This document shows positions 1 to 13,060 of a DNA stretch of 64,000 nucleotides, one piece after another. A program made the position numbers and the translations under genes. The stretch is from NCBI GenBank assembly GCA_018340805.1, contig JACMZG010001908.1, positions 50,313,982 to 50,377,981 of the forward strand. Direction: 5' to 3'. The stretch's first letter is position 1. Each line of letters opens with the position of its first letter. The DNA comes from Microvelia longipes. Taxonomy: Eukaryota > Arthropoda > Insecta > Hemiptera > Veliidae. The notes under the pieces are model-generated. The model was not told the DNA's origin. It saw only the letters and a list, made by a program, of their open reading frames with translations, and ran no database searches.

Positions 1-630
1 GTAATCTGTTTAAATTTTCATAACATTCAAGGGAAACGCAAATCATACAAATTCTATCACTGTCATATGAATGTAAGTTTCAGTTTATATAAATTTAAAT
101 ATTATAATAATCCTAACTTAAAAAATATGTGCTCCTCATCGTGTGAGTAAAAAACAGCATATGGTATATTTTAATTAGATTAACATGCGCATAATGTTCT
201 TAAACAACTCATTTTTCATGTTAAAAGGTAAAATAGCAGATCTAGTGTGTGTTTCTAAAAACTGCGGGAATCTCATATTGGCTTTAATCTTGATTCTTTA
301 GATAGATATGCTGGACTTATTGTTATTGTGTTGAATTATAACTCGATAGCAGCATCCCTAACAAATTTCCATCCAGTTTGAGATTCTTAAAGTTCTAGGA
401 AACAGACCCCTGATTTGAACTTTGTAGACAGAAATATGATTTGGAGTGTCAAAGGTGCTTCTGATAGAGATACTTTTCTCTGCTGAAGGTGCTTTGTTCT
501 CTCTCAACTTCATCATCCTTTTATTATTCTATGTTTACATGATATGATGTATAGTATTATATATTAGTATTTAGTTCTTACAGTGAAATCATAAATATTT
601 TTATAGCAAAGGATATAACAGAATTAAATC
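1..630. other. No gene seen
   Basis: AT-rich DNA without a convincing ORF or splice-supported exon. Confidence 0.5.
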
Positions 631-631
631 A

Positions 632-828
632 ACAGAATTATATATCTTGTACCTTATAACTGGAGTTATATATCTGTAGTAACTTATAACAGATTAAAAG
701 AATTAAATATAACAGAATTATATATTTGTGGTACCTTATATCAGAGTTATATATCTGTGGTTACTTATAACAGATTTAAATATAATATAATTAAATATAA
801 CAGAATGATATATTTGTGGTAACTTCTG
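632..828 (+). repeat. Degenerate tandem repeat (about 75-80 bp unit)
   Basis: Repeated phrases 'aacagaattatatat' and 'tgtggtaacttataacag' recur about three times with drift. No coding potential. Confidence 0.6.
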
Positions 829-1480
829 AAGGTGTTAATGATAACCTATACTTTTTTATAATAATAATTAATAGTGCGGACACTGAGGAAAATAATGACT
901 AAAGAAACCCTATTAACATGTTATATTGCAAAATGAAGCTGCTCCTCTTGCTTCTATTGCATCCTGCTAGCGCTGCAACAATTTTTTTTTGAAGCAGAGG
1001 TTATAGGTTAGATTTATATCATAAATAAATTTCAATAAAAACACCTCCTTGATTTTGATTCTGTTCTATCCTTTAAGAATCTTATGATTAGTTATTAATT
1101 ATGACATTAATGTCATTTGAAGACTGTTTCATTTACCTATTTCCACTATTTTGGAAATTTAAAAATATTTATTTGTGTTGAGAAACCATTTAAGATTTCT
1201 TGATCAATGGACATTAGGACTAAAAAATAATAATAAGTTTGTGATTATTTGGTGACACTATTGAGGTTGTAATTATAATATGTAGTTGTGTATAATATTT
1301 CGGATTTAATGGTGTACTGAAGAAAGATAATAAATGCTTAATGAAATATCAAAACTCTTAACTATACTAAATTCTCAATAGATAAAAGAAGAATACTCTG
1401 ATGGCAAGAGCTGCTAAGTTAAAAAAACCTACAAAGTGAAACTATAATAGTTTTTAACGCACCAAGGGATTAAAGAGTAC
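829..1480. other. No gene seen
   Basis: AT-rich, with many stops in all frames and no repeat that I could define. Confidence 0.4.
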
Positions 1481-2060
1481 TATTATTTCCCTGAGCAGTT
1501 AGTTGGTTCCTAAGGCGTAAGCCGAGGGAACTAAAGTATTTAACTCCCGAGGCTAAGCAGAGGAATTTAGGGCTATTAACTTCTGAGGCAAAGCTGAGGA
1601 AGATGATTGCGAGGGGGAAAATTGCATTTTACTTCCAAGGTGCATACAAGATTTATCTCCAGACGTTTATTTTATTTTAATATGTTATGTTGTATTTTAT
1701 TCTAATTTTATTGACCGTGTCCCCCTTATAAATTTTTGGGGTACTGCCCCCAAAAAAATAAAAATGTATTGCTCTAAACTACTTCTTTTGACCTTAAACA
1801 GATTTTGAGCCAATAAAAAATTTTCTTTGGTTGAGTCCCCCTTATAAATTTTAGGGATGCTACTCCCCGGGATAATTACAAAAATTGATCAGTCACCTGT
1901 ATAAATTTAGAGTAACCACTACCCTAAAAAATCAATATAATTGGCTCTGATAACCTAATAATAGAAAACATTTTTATTCCCAAGGGAGAAAAAAAATACT
2001 TTTTACTCCAAAGGAACTTTTTCTCTCTTGGGAGTGAAAAGTGCTTCTTTACTCCCTAAA
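1481..2060 (+). repeat. Dispersed repeat with CGAGG-type hairpins
   Basis: Between 1500 and 1620 several short blocks of the type 'taactcccgaggctaagc' and 'aagccgagggaactaaag' can pair with each other. The same vocabulary occurs in the short TIR element at 14299-14520. Two 'tcccccttataaattttngggg' blocks (about 1720 and 1837) and complementary 'ttactccc/gggagt' blocks follow to 2060. Likely a degraded non-autonomous DNA element. Confidence 0.45.
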
Positions 2061-3439
2061 AACTAGTCGATAAACTTTAAATTATACACCATCTGGAGAT
2101 AAAACAAGTTTTTTTTGTCTAGCCGGCTCTGACCAAATCCAAAACTAGATCATTCTGAAACGAAAGAACTGTGAATCATTTCTGTAGTTAATGAGAATTG
2201 GATATATTACAATGAAATTCATATTTATGTTGGCCTTATAACGTTATACTCAAACAGAATAACAAAGTCTTTGTGGTTAAAGAGACTTTAATATTTTACA
2301 ATGAAATTCATATTTATGGTCATCTTACAAAAGAATAAATTTTCTTTTCAGTTAAAGATACTTTGATCTATTATGTTGGCTTCTTATTTATGTTCATCAA
2401 TACCACTAGTTATACTAGATCGAAAGAATAAAAAAAAAAGTTTTGGAACAATTTAATTTATAATTTTTTATTGCCAAATTTATTTTTTAAATTTTGTCAT
2501 TCCTCTTTAGTGTCTGCATACAAATCACAAACTAAGTTAGCTGAGGAGAAATTTTTAGGGAATAATTTTTGATTGGTTTTATTTTTACCTGTTGTTAGTT
2601 GTAGTGCATTTTATTTTGAATGATTAAAAGTGCATTTTAGTAATTTTTCTATTATTTATTTTTTACTTAGTCAACAGTTTATAAATGATTAAAAAAATAT
2701 TATGAAGTAGTTGGAAATGTGAAGATTTTATTTGATCAAACTTTTTTATTTATACTATGGGTGTCAATATTATTTTTATTTTATAAATAGGTTTGGCTTT
2801 TGTCACGAAAACCATTTAAAACACGTCAGTCCATGTTTAGTTTAAAATAGAATAACTGAACTAATAGTATGTATTTAAATGAGTCCTTTCTAGGGAAGGA
2901 AGGCCTGTGGCTTATGTGTGTTTTTATAAGAACTTGTCAATATGATGCCCTAAAAACCCTAATAATTATTAAATTAAGATAACATTCAGTATGCAATTTC
3001 TGCTGTTTTAATTTTATATCGTATCTACCTGCTAGCTTTTGACATCCGGTGCAACAATTGAGTCAATAAAATGCAATGGTTGCCAACATCTTTTTACTGA
3101 CAAAAATTGAGACAGACAATTCAGCTACACTGACTGGTCACTTTTTAGTTTAAAATAAAAAAGTAGAAAAGAATGTTATTTTAGATAAGTGACATTTTGT
3201 CCTTTCCACATTATTTTTTTAGATTTGTTAAATCACTAGTAATGCTTTCTTTTATAGTAATAGGTAACACTGTAACATTTATGCTTCTATGACTTCTCCT
3301 CAACTAGGGTAATTAATTTGGGCATATTTGGTAGCAGTGCATACTGACCATGAATTATTGGAGGGAACCAATCAAAGCCCAGAGTTGGGGGAGATCTCTT
3401 CCAACTTGCGGCAGTATCACGTTTCAACTCTCTAGCATT
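2061..3439. other. No gene seen
   Basis: AT-rich sequence; no ORF, RNA gene or repeat that I can support. Confidence 0.4.
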
Positions 3440-3505
3440 AATACACTGGGCGCTATGATGATAACAGACACACACACACTCACACACACACATACATACA
3501 GACAG
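3440..3505. repeat. CA/CATA microsatellite in a dispersed-element remnant
   Basis: An (AC)n tract with 'catacatacagacaga'. The preceding 'gcattaatacactgggcgctatgatgataac' resembles the same stretch of the dispersed family also seen at 9345-9400. Confidence 0.6.
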
Positions 3506-3589
3506 AATCTTCAAAGATGTTGGCCTGGTAGTATTTTGATGGGTGTAACCCTTATGTAAAAGGCTTACACCCATATTCAACACAAGATT

Positions 3590-4225
3590 GCACAGGCTGA
3601 TAATTTAATATTCTTCATTCCAAATGTTTGTTTGGGCCGGTATTTGATTTTGTCTTGATTTTGTTTTACTTTGGTTTTTTATATTTTTGTTATTTTTTTG
3701 AGCATTTCTGTTACCACCCCTTTAAAGTTAATTACTAAAATGCACTCAACAAAAACCACGACTGATAATTTTAATTTTACCATTGAACTCTTTGTACTTT
3801 CATGTAAAGAATTGTTCAATTTTCTGTCGAATTTGAGATTAAACTGTTTGTGGTTGTTTTTATTAAACCCTATTATTTTGAATCTAATGGTTTGAAGTGC
3901 CGCCTGCAAATCATCGTGGAGTCACCTCGTCAGCATCAACTCAAGATATTTTAAAACTTATGTTTTGAAATTGTCAATTTATTAAATTACAAGTTCAAAC
4001 AGAAATCAATGGGGCTATTTTTTGTATGTTTTATTTTTATTTATTATATTTTTTCATATCTATCCTTTTTCAAAATTTATCATAACAAGTTTACTGGAGC
4101 TAAACTATATTATAATCTGAGTGTTCAGAAGGATAATTAATTTATTTGCGAGGTTATTTTTTGTGGAATGATTTTTAGGCTAAAGCTTAACCGTAGACCA
4201 AACTGATTTGGGAATTCAAGAGAAG
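3590..4225. other. No gene seen
   Basis: AT-rich. Small overlapping open frames on both strands here have no recognisable content. Confidence 0.4.
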
Positions 4226-4440
4226 AATTTCGATTTTATAATAATTAGGCCTTATTTCGGCTATTAGGACATTTAAGATAGGAATTTTGATTTTACAATA
4301 GTTTGGCCTTATTTAGGCAATTAGGGCATTTAAGATAGGAATTTTGATTTTAGAATAATTAGGCTTTATTCCAGCAATTTTGACATTTAAGATTAGAATT
4401 TTGACTTTAGAATAATTAGGCCTTATTCCGGCAATGAGGA
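4226..4440 (+). repeat. 57-bp tandem repeat, about 3.5 copies
   Basis: 'catttaagat' recurs at 4270, 4327 and 4384, inside units containing 'ttaggccttattccggcaatt'. A lone related copy lies at about 5660-5745. Confidence 0.75.
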
Positions 4441-6217
4441 AAATGCTTGTTTGCCAAATATAGTTTTATTAAAAGTATTCTACATTTAATGAATAATAGC
4501 ACTTGCAAATTTTTTTTAATGTGATCCAATGAATTTTAATTAATTTTTAAAGGATACTGTTGTTGTTGGGGTCTGTTGTTCAAGGCAGGACGGGTATCTT
4601 ACCACAGCGGATTTATTTAGAACTATTCGTGGATTCCATTTGTTGCTTAACATAACATATTTGCAGACTCCTAGCTGCTTTATTCTATTGCCAAACCACT
4701 TTAAAGTTTTTTAAGTTTTGGCAGGAAATCACTCATCACATGTGATAACAATAATCAATGTATTTTATCTTTATAATCATAATATGTTAACAATATTATA
4801 ATTATATTTATGCTATTTTTAATTATTAAAACGAAATATTAGTGGTAATTTTTGTGTTTTAAAATGTTTAGTGCATAATAAACTATCAGTGATACATTTT
4901 CAAGTGCTTGTTGTTCACCTTTGATTTCGTTTAATGTATGCAATGATTACATTGAACTTGAGGAAATAGTTTTCCCTTTAATAATATGTACTAATTTTCA
5001 TAAAAAAAGCATCAATAGAGCTCCTCTTTTAGTAATCACAACGCCGTAAACAGCCCAAAATCTAATTCATACATCCCAACTATAAGATGATATATGTACG
5101 TACTTAATTTGAACAAAAATAATTCAAAACTAGCAATTATCCATGTATTTTTTTTTAAAACACGGTTCAGATTAATAATATAATAACTATTTACGTAAAT
5201 TCTAAGCAATAATTTTATAATTTGAACCAACCAAACATAAGGTAAACAACAATCAATTGAAACTAATTTTTTCCCCTGATATATGAACGGCTTTGCCTAA
5301 AACATTGTAGATCCTGTAAAATTACTAGATAAAAAGTTTATATGAAAATTGGAAGCATTGCAGGCTTAAAAATCACTCGCAATAAAATAAAAACTGTTAA
5401 TATCTAAATCTAGGTTTTGGACATTTGTTAGTTTTACCATTCACCTTGAGAAATAAAACAATCCAATGCATAACCCAAGTGATGTAATAGCTTTTTGCCG
5501 TGAATCTTTACTTTTTTAAATATTATGTTTTTTTTAATTACTAATTAAAATTTATACAATTAATATTTTTATTTTTTTCTGTGAAATACATTTTTTCTTA
5601 TCTCGGTTAACCCAACAAAACACAAAAACCATGCATCTTGTTAAAATTCATGCATCTTCCTCATTGGGGCATTCAAGGTTAGAATTTTGACTTTAGAACA
5701 GTTAGGCCTTATTCCTGCGATATGGGCGTTTATGATTGAAATATTTACTTTAGGATATATAGAAGACACAGAAAGTGTCTTCCGTTTATATTTTAGTATA
5801 GACTTATTACTTATATATTAGTTTATTGAGTCTGTAATACGAGTTTTTTTAGCTAATCTTTATCTGAAAATTATGCTTATAGAGGTTGTTCAGACAATAG
5901 AAGTAGAGGGGGGAGGCATTGATTCCGCAAAGCAATGCTAAATTGGACACAATATGAAACATAGAAGCTTTGGAAGTTAACTTATCTCTCTATGTCTCCT
6001 GTCTCGCTACCTCTCTAATTTAATCTGTATTCATTTTAAGGAGTGGTATTTTTTTACAATACATCAGTCATATTTGATTAATTGCATTCTGAACACTGTG
6101 GACAAACAATATTCTTCCATATAAACCTTCTTCCCCATGTTTAAAAAATCAACAATGTTTTAATTTTACATAATTTAGAACTTCTCTTTAAACTATTTTT
6201 AATTGGATCCATGTTTC
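4441..6217. other. No gene seen apart from one stray repeat unit
   Basis: AT-rich. It holds a single copy of the upstream 57-bp unit at about 5660-5745 and nothing else I can define. Confidence 0.4.
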
Positions 6218-6237
6218 TTATCATGGATCCATGATAA
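6218..6237. repeat. Perfect 20-bp palindrome
   Basis: TTATCATGGATCCATGATAA is its own reverse complement. It extends imperfectly to 'gtttc...gaaac'. No function can be assigned. Confidence 0.7.
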
Positions 6238-6239
6238 GG

Positions 6240-7685
6240 AAACACTTTCCTACTCTTAAAAGTGGAGGGATAATTGTAATTGTGCAATACGGGACACATG
6301 GTTTTTTATTAAATGTCCTCCTTTCAGTGCATAAAGATTTAAACTAATAAAATAAATTGGTTTCATGGATGGATAGATGTATGTGTGGAGGCGTGTGCAG
6401 TTTTCTTGTAACATGCTACAAACTAAATCCCAGGACCGATTTGAAATAATATTCAACTATAATAAAAAATAGAGTTGTGGAGTCCAGATATAAGGAAAAA
6501 TAAAAATCATCAGTGGAGAGACTTGTTTTTTATTTTTCCTTTTTTTCCTAATATTCAACTAATTTCAATTCCTTTTATTGATTGACTTCACAGCTCAACT
6601 TACTTATTTATTATGAACTAATATTGGTTCTGAACCGATATGATAAAAATAACGGGAAAGGTAATGAGGTTAATAATCCAACCAGGCACATCAAATTGCT
6701 GGCAATTTTACATTTGATGTGGTGTGCCCAAGAGGACCTTAACCACATCACATCTTTGCCTACCACACCTTTTGTCTAGATCAGTCGTTTGTACATAAAA
6801 AAGAATTTAAAGGGGAAATGAACATGATATGTTTTATTGGACTAACATACTTGTAGTGAACATTACATACATGCTAATAAATAATTATTATCGGTCACTC
6901 TTTTGAAGCTGCTTATGGTAAATGTACAAAAGACTTCAAGTCGCAGTGCATAGGATTATTTCTACCCTTTACACTAATAATAATAATAGTAATAATAATG
7001 GGGAATAAAATTAATGTTTTCACTGTCTAAGGATGTGTGAAGCGAGTTCGAATGCTGACTACATTCTGAGAACGAGCAAAGTGAGCGTATGATCCTTACA
7101 ACATAATCTGATGTAAGAAATAGTTCTGGGTTACCCTGTACCTGATTTTTTTGTATGGGTTAATTTAGGAGTTCCCTATTTGGTTTATATATTACTTTAG
7201 GACGGATTATAGTCACAGGAATGTAACTCTAAGACATGGGTTTTTAACAGGTTTTATCAAAAGCAATCTACCCAACGTTTTTAATTCTTATCAGGGGCAT
7301 AGCAGCTCTGTGAGTTGTTTGTTTTCAAAAGTGGGCCAAGCTTTATCTGGTGTAAAATATTTATTCTGAATAATTTGGTTAAATATTGGGAGTGAAGCTA
7401 GTGTACTCTTTGAAAGCTTTTACTTTTTTATGACCTCTTGGATGTTTTCCCTGATTCTTCACATCCATGCCTTGGCAATACTTGACCTGGTGGATGCCAA
7501 GCACACATACCACCTGTTTTTTGATTTATTGAGGGTTTTTATATTTTTTGTTGATTGTTATTGGTTGAGTAATAATAAATCAGGATAATATTAAGTTCTG
7601 ATTTTAGACTCTTCTTATTCTTCTTTCTAAGCAACTCAAGAAATTATTTTTTAACTAATTAAGGCAGTCAATGATAGTTATATCT
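6240..7685. other. No gene seen; short repeat remnant near 7040-7090
   Basis: The only notable piece is 'gaacgagcaaagtgagcg' near 7072, matching the end of the dispersed family typified at 18393-19030. Confidence 0.4.
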
Positions 7686-7687
7686 AT

Positions 7688-7688
7688 C

Positions 7689-7774
<86 letters not shown>
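7688..7774. repeat. (TA)n microsatellite
   Basis: About 85 bp of alternating TA with a few TTA interruptions. Confidence 0.95.
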
Positions 7775-7775
<1 letters not shown>

Positions 7776-8319
7776 ATATGCATCTGTACTTCCAGTCTAG
7801 GTTAATGACCACTACGACATAATTTCACTTTCATAGTGTTAAAGAGTGAAGAGGTAGTTGAGAAATAGATCCCTGACCCAACTAGATTGTCTAATATTCC
7901 TGTCAGTCAGTACAGTAATTGGCCCTACAGGGGCCATGGTGAGAAATCTGGCTGCGATTCGGCCTACAATATGAAAATCCTCTAAATACATAGCAAAATG
8001 CTGTGTAATAAAATTTAATAACGCGAAAACTACAATGATGAAGAAGTTGTAGTGTTTCCCTTTCCTCTGATTTTTAATGTTGAAAATCCAAGGACGGGAT
8101 AATTACACTTTCCGACATAAAGCTGCTTCCAACTTGGTGTTGCTACCGCTGCAATAATCTTGCTTTCCTTTATTTAAAATGTAGGTTATAGTAAAATGTT
8201 AGGTCATCTCACATTATTTTTTATTAAAAGTGTTTAATAAAATATGGAACATAAATACAATAAAATGAAAATATGACAATACATTATATAAAATAGGTAA
8301 AAAAGCCACTGATAAATAT
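7775..8319. other. No gene seen
   Basis: No supported feature. 'ggccctacaggggccatgg' near 7920 resembles a phrase near 11870. Confidence 0.4.
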
Positions 8320-8637
8320 GCAGCGGTATGGAGCATGTTGACCATTTGCTCGATTTTGCTGTATGCAAAATCGAGCAAACTCCACGCAAGCACACTCTTG
8401 CCTGAGTGTTAGAATCTGTTCCTTAACTCTTGAATCCTAGCAGCCATCTTCCCGAGCATTTTGTAAAGTATTGTAAAAGAAGACAGAATTATTGCAGTGG
8501 TATGAAGCATGTCGACCATTTGCTTGATTTCGCTTTACTTTTTGCTTGAGTGTTAGGATCTGTTCCTTAACTCTAGAATCCTTGCAGCCATCTTCCCGAG
8601 CATTTTGTAAAGCATTGTAAAAGTAAATAGAATTATG
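8320..8637. repeat. Tandem duplication, about 174-bp unit, two copies, with a hairpin
   Basis: 'gcagcggtatggagcatg' (8320) recurs as 'gcagtggtatgaagcatg' (8494), and both units end in 'agcattttgtaaagnattgtaaaag'. The first unit carries a perfect 15-bp hairpin (8345-8359 with 8365-8379, 5-nt loop) that the second lacks. Confidence 0.8.
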
Positions 8638-8689
8638 TTTCGGCCATGCTCCCCATAATCCTGCCTTAAAAAGAGACAAAATCCACTCT

Positions 8690-9535
8690 TTGTTTCCTTT
8701 TTAGGCATATGGCCAGCTTGGCCCAAATGTTACCATAATATTTTTGTCTTCTTTTTTATCCTGTTTATGAATTTTCAACATTATAAAAAAATGGGTTCGG
8801 AGTTCTTAGAAATTTTTCCTTATCACATCAGATTCGCTACACTCATCCTCCCTGCTCCTCACTCGCTTTTCTTATTCATAGATTGTTTATACGTTAGTTT
8901 CATTTCATGCAGGCAGCCATCCAGGCACTGGCTTTGCTCAATGCTGTTAAAATTAATGATGCTCAATGCTGTTAACTTAATGAGCCAACAAAAATCACAA
9001 ATATATACTTGTCATATTGAAACAAAATGTGGTGTACTTATTTATTAAGTAAAGGTATACACTTGTAACAAATTTCAACTCAATTGAATTAATTTCCGAT
9101 TTTTACAATTTAAAAAAAATGTACTCATGCCATGTAATAAAGATTTAACTAATGCTGATAATGAGATGAAACTTAGCTCATATGTTAGACATGGCACATG
9201 CGTAGCCAGATCTCAATCCGATCACATTATTTTTTAAATTTTTTGCTGAGTCATTATTAGGGGTTTATGACGCCATAAAAACATTACTATCCGGATTGCA
9301 CAACTACACCTATAGACTGATTTTCGTACAAAATTGCAATTCTCTAGCATAAATACACTGGTAGCTACGATGATAACGGACACACACATACAGACAGACA
9401 ACTTTGTTAAAACTATTTAGGAGGCCTAAAAACACCTGAATCGGATGATTCCGGTGACATTCCAGTTTCGGATTATTTTGAAAACACAATACTTTTCCCA
9501 TATACACACAGTATGTAGGTAATAAGGAAAAGTAA
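8690..9535 (-). repeat. Dispersed element family, near-complete copy
   Basis: Reverse-oriented relative to 18393-19030. It contains 'atcagattcgctacactcat', the conserved middle with 'ttttacaatttaaaaaaaa', the 'gatgataacggacacaca' block, and ends 'aacacaatacttttccc'. No coding capacity. Probably a non-autonomous transposable element of unknown class. Confidence 0.7.
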
Positions 9536-10261
9536 AAGGTTTTTATTTTATTATATTAATTTTAGAGGAAAACTAAGGCAGAGCATGTGTTAGCTTTCAG
9601 TGGTAGCTCAAAGAACTTATTTCTAACCAGTGTGTTAGTAAAGTTACTAACAAACTTCGCCAAGTTCTCTTGTAATTTATTAGTTTTGGGGGCTTACAAA
9701 ACAAATAAATGCTTAAGGCAGACCACAGTTCCCTTTAAATGGCAATCCCTTTAATTTACATGCTAAAAGAGGAGATGATTTAAAATCCTACAAAACCAAA
9801 TTGTCCTATGTAAAATTACGAGTTTAAAGTGTTTCATATTAAGATTTGTCTCTCAATCTGTTTAATCTTAAGTTACTTAAAAATTCTTTCCAAATCTATT
9901 TATAACTGTGACATTGTAAATTCCTTATCCAACATATTTCCGATCCTGGGATATCCAAAATAGTACAGTGCCTATTGGGAGCTAAGTGTGTTGGTGTTAA
10001 AAGTGGTGTTTAAGCAAAGGTTCATATATTATTACATATGAACACCCGGGAAAAACTATAACTATATTTAATAATAATTACTTAAATAAATGTAATGATG
10101 TAGAGGCAGGTAAGAAAGACCGATATCAATTTTTCGTTTATCTCAAAATCTGAAGATTTTGAGAGGCAGTCACCTTTATACCGGGTCCAAGGCGATATTT
10201 ATTGACTGACAATAAATGTAAGACATTTATGTTTATCTGACATAATAAAGGCTAATTAAAA
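9536..10261. other. No gene seen
   Basis: AT-rich, with no supported feature. Confidence 0.4.
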
Positions 10262-10560
10262 AAATCGGGTGTGGGGTACCTCAGAACTTTTCCTCATCAC
10301 ATCAGATTTGCTAAGCTCATCCTCCCTGCTTCGGTCTCACTTCACTCGTCCTCAGAATATACAATTTGCCAAATGTATACTCCAGCATGTCTTCAGACAC
10401 TCTTTGCTCATCCTCAGATAGTAAATGCATCCGTTATATTTTCAGCAGTAACCCATACAGCACTGACCACAGTCGACGCTGAATTTTTACTATCCAACAA
10501 AAATCATGGATATACTTGTCGTATTGAAATGAAACTCGACGAAATACTAAACAATATATT
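10262..10560 (-). repeat. Dispersed element family, partial copy
   Basis: Shares 'catcagatttgctaagctca', 'cctccctgcttcgg' and 'caaaaatcatggatatactt' with the copy at 62600-63765. The open frame through it is incidental. Confidence 0.65.
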
Positions 10561-10684
10561 TTTTCAATACTAAACTCAGTATTGAAAAAAAAGTTTGACG
10601 CCTGCTGCTTCTATTAAAACAGCTGTTTTTTCATGTCGAAAGATATGAGCCATTATACTCCTCGTGTATAATGGCTGCTCATAT
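10559..10684. repeat. Two adjacent hairpins
   Basis: 'tttttcaatact' pairs with 'agtattgaaaaa' across about 5 nt (about 10559-10591). 'gagccattatac' pairs with 'gtataatggctgctc' (about 10648-10682). Confidence 0.6.
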
Positions 10685-11049
10685 CGTATCGACTCTTGGA
10701 TCACTTTCATTCAGCTCACAGGCCCAAAAAACATATAAAACGACTCCCCTATTGTTAACTGGCTGTATTTTAAGTTTTTGGGAATTGACCACAATTTTTT
10801 CAACTTTTTGGTCACTTAGGGGTGTGATGTGGAATTTATTTAGATAAATAATACTGTATACCACTATGTTTTATTAGCTAAGAACTCCCAAAGTAAACCC
10901 TATTTTCAATAGAAATCAGTATATTTTTGTGGAATTGTTCAACTGAAAAACTGCTGATTTTTAAAACCCTGTAGAGTTCCTTAAAACCCAAATAAACAAT
11001 ATGTAACATATTGACCCAGCAGTTATTCTGACCAGTACTATTCTATATA
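10685..11049. other. No gene seen
   Basis: No supported feature. Confidence 0.4.
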
Positions 11050-11335
11050 GTGTTAACACCTCTCTGTGGCCTCACTCCAGAGTTCTAATGCCTGAAGTGT
11101 TTAACTTGTCATTTAGCAAGACTGACAGTAACGAGGCCTTTATGTTGAAGACCTCCCAACATTCATTCAATCTCTTAAAAACTAGCTCTACTTCCACTGT
11201 CAGGAGGCCCGCTATTTACAGAAAAAACTAAGTGGCCTGACTGAAATTTGAACCTGGGCTATCTTGAGACTATAGGTATCTATGAAAAGGCCTTACGTTC
11301 TTTCCAACTGAGCTATTAGTGAACACCTGTGCAGA
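11050..11335 (-). mobile_element. tRNA-derived SINE (family 1)
   Basis: On the minus strand an A-box-like TAGCTCAGTTGG (11315-11304) is followed by a B-box-like CCAGGTTCAAA near 11257-11247, the internal pol III promoter layout of tRNA-derived SINEs, then an unrelated body to about 11050. It is not an intact tRNA, because stems and anticodon arm cannot be drawn. Confidence 0.65.
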
Positions 11336-12809
11336 TACTTAATGATGAGGTAATACTTGGGAATGAAAGATCTTATTTTGAAGATCTTTGGTAGCTCCAC
11401 TTTTTCAATTATTTCATTGTATGTTATTTTGTAGGATCATTGTAAAATATGCCTATACGTAGTATAATATTTTCCAAAAAAAATATAGTTTCACTTCAAA
11501 TCTTAGCCATATCTCTTGCTCTTTATAATTGTAGAGATTTAAAGTAAATTTTTTAAAATGTCTAATGATGCTTTTTCTTTTTGCTTCAAATTTTCTTTTC
11601 TTCACCTATTACTGAAGGTATAGTAAGGAAAAGTATTGTGTTCTCCCTAAAAATCCAAAACCAATGTTTTATTATAATTATTCGTTTCAGACATTTTTTA
11701 AGCTTTATAATATTGCTCTATAATTATTTAATCGGAAGATATTGGCGATTTTAATGAATAAAGTCACTTCTACGAGTAAGTACGGTAGCACTTAACTTTA
11801 TTCATATTTCCTGTTGAAAGATTGAACATTGTTAATGATCTCATATCAGGTGATGAGTCTGGGTTGTTGCCCTGAAGGGGCCATGCTAAGCCTTACTAGA
11901 CTGTGAAGTGGCTTGTTTCATTTAGCAATAGTGTGGATGTTAAACCACTCCCATGATTTCATATTGGGCCAACCTCATTGGTTCCTCAACACTATTTTCC
12001 CAGGCTGTCAACTGATATGTGTATTATACTATAATTGTAATATTTTTATTTATTAAATTTGTAGACCGCTGAAGCTACTTGAGGTCAATAAGCGTTAACT
12101 TTATTGTTTCAATTGTCAGGATCAACTCGTAAAAATATATATAAATTTGTCACGCTTCTTATGCAATTTCCCTAAACGCTCTCTTATGCCACCATACAAA
12201 ACACTAGACATAGGAAGATTAAAGATTAGTGTGTTTTTTTAATTTAATGGATAGGGGGATGTTCAAGAATGATAATTACTGAGTACTATTTATGTAAAAT
12301 GGGGTCCACTGGCGTTTGTGTTACTCTGCTATAAAGTGGGTCTGGATCAAATGTCTATTGTTAGAGGTGTTATTCACCGAAGAGATGTTAATATATCTGA
12401 AAAAGCATGTGTTACTCATTACCTACAGTTAGTTAAGTATTAAGTACTTGTGCCATTATTCTTTTAGCCATAATAACAATGAAAATTAAATAAAGTATTT
12501 CTTCTTTTGAAATCATATTTAAAATGATTGAGTATGATATTAGATGGCACAATACTGTGTCATTCAATGTCATGACATAGTGAAAGTTTCTCCAACCTTG
12601 AAACTTATTTTTTTTTCAATAGCTGTAAACGAAGCACAAATACATGTTGGCCTTAAAAAGTTTTTTTATGAATGATTCTTTATTTAAAAATTGAAGATGG
12701 GGTCCCTATTTTAAGACACCATGTAGGATTAAGCCTAAAATTTTATAATTTCTTTTGCACTGTGCATCCTTTTGTAGGATTTGATTTTTGTACTGTTTCA
12801 TTTAATTCG
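11336..12809. other. No gene seen; one dispersed phrase
   Basis: 'cattggttcctcaacactattttcc' at about 11978 recurs inverted at about 54270-54310 in vitellogenin intron 10, so part of this stretch is repetitive. Nothing coding. Confidence 0.4.
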
Positions 12810-12811
12810 TT

Positions 12812-12886
12812 TTGAGCCTTGGTCCTGCACCGTGTTTTAAGCCTTGGTCCTGCACCGTGTTTTGAGCTTTGGTTCTGCACTATGTT
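12812..12886 (+). repeat. 25-bp tandem repeat, three copies
   Basis: 'gccttggtcctgcaccgtgt' starts at 12816, 12841 and, with substitutions, 12866. Confidence 0.85.
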
Positions 12887-12990
12887 TACAAGAAGTGCAC
12901 ACACATCCATCCATATATACAGCACAGCAAATGGACAAAAAGGACTTGTTCCAAACCATGGAGAAAAAAATTGAGTGTATTTTCCAATTT

Positions 12991-13058
12991 ACTTTTTCTA
13001 TATACCTACTATGTAGGTATATAGGAAAAGTATTGTAGGTATATAGGAATACTATATA
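12991..13058 (+). repeat. 68-bp direct repeat, left copy
   Basis: Begins 'actttttctatatacctact' and ends 'aatactatata'. An apparently identical copy lies at 14003-14070. Together they bracket the hAT-like element. Confidence 0.85.
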
Positions 13059-13060
13059 AA

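Noticed and set aside
11250..11320. Functional tRNA gene
   Set aside because: Only A- and B-box similarity is present; the cloverleaf stems and anticodon arm do not form.
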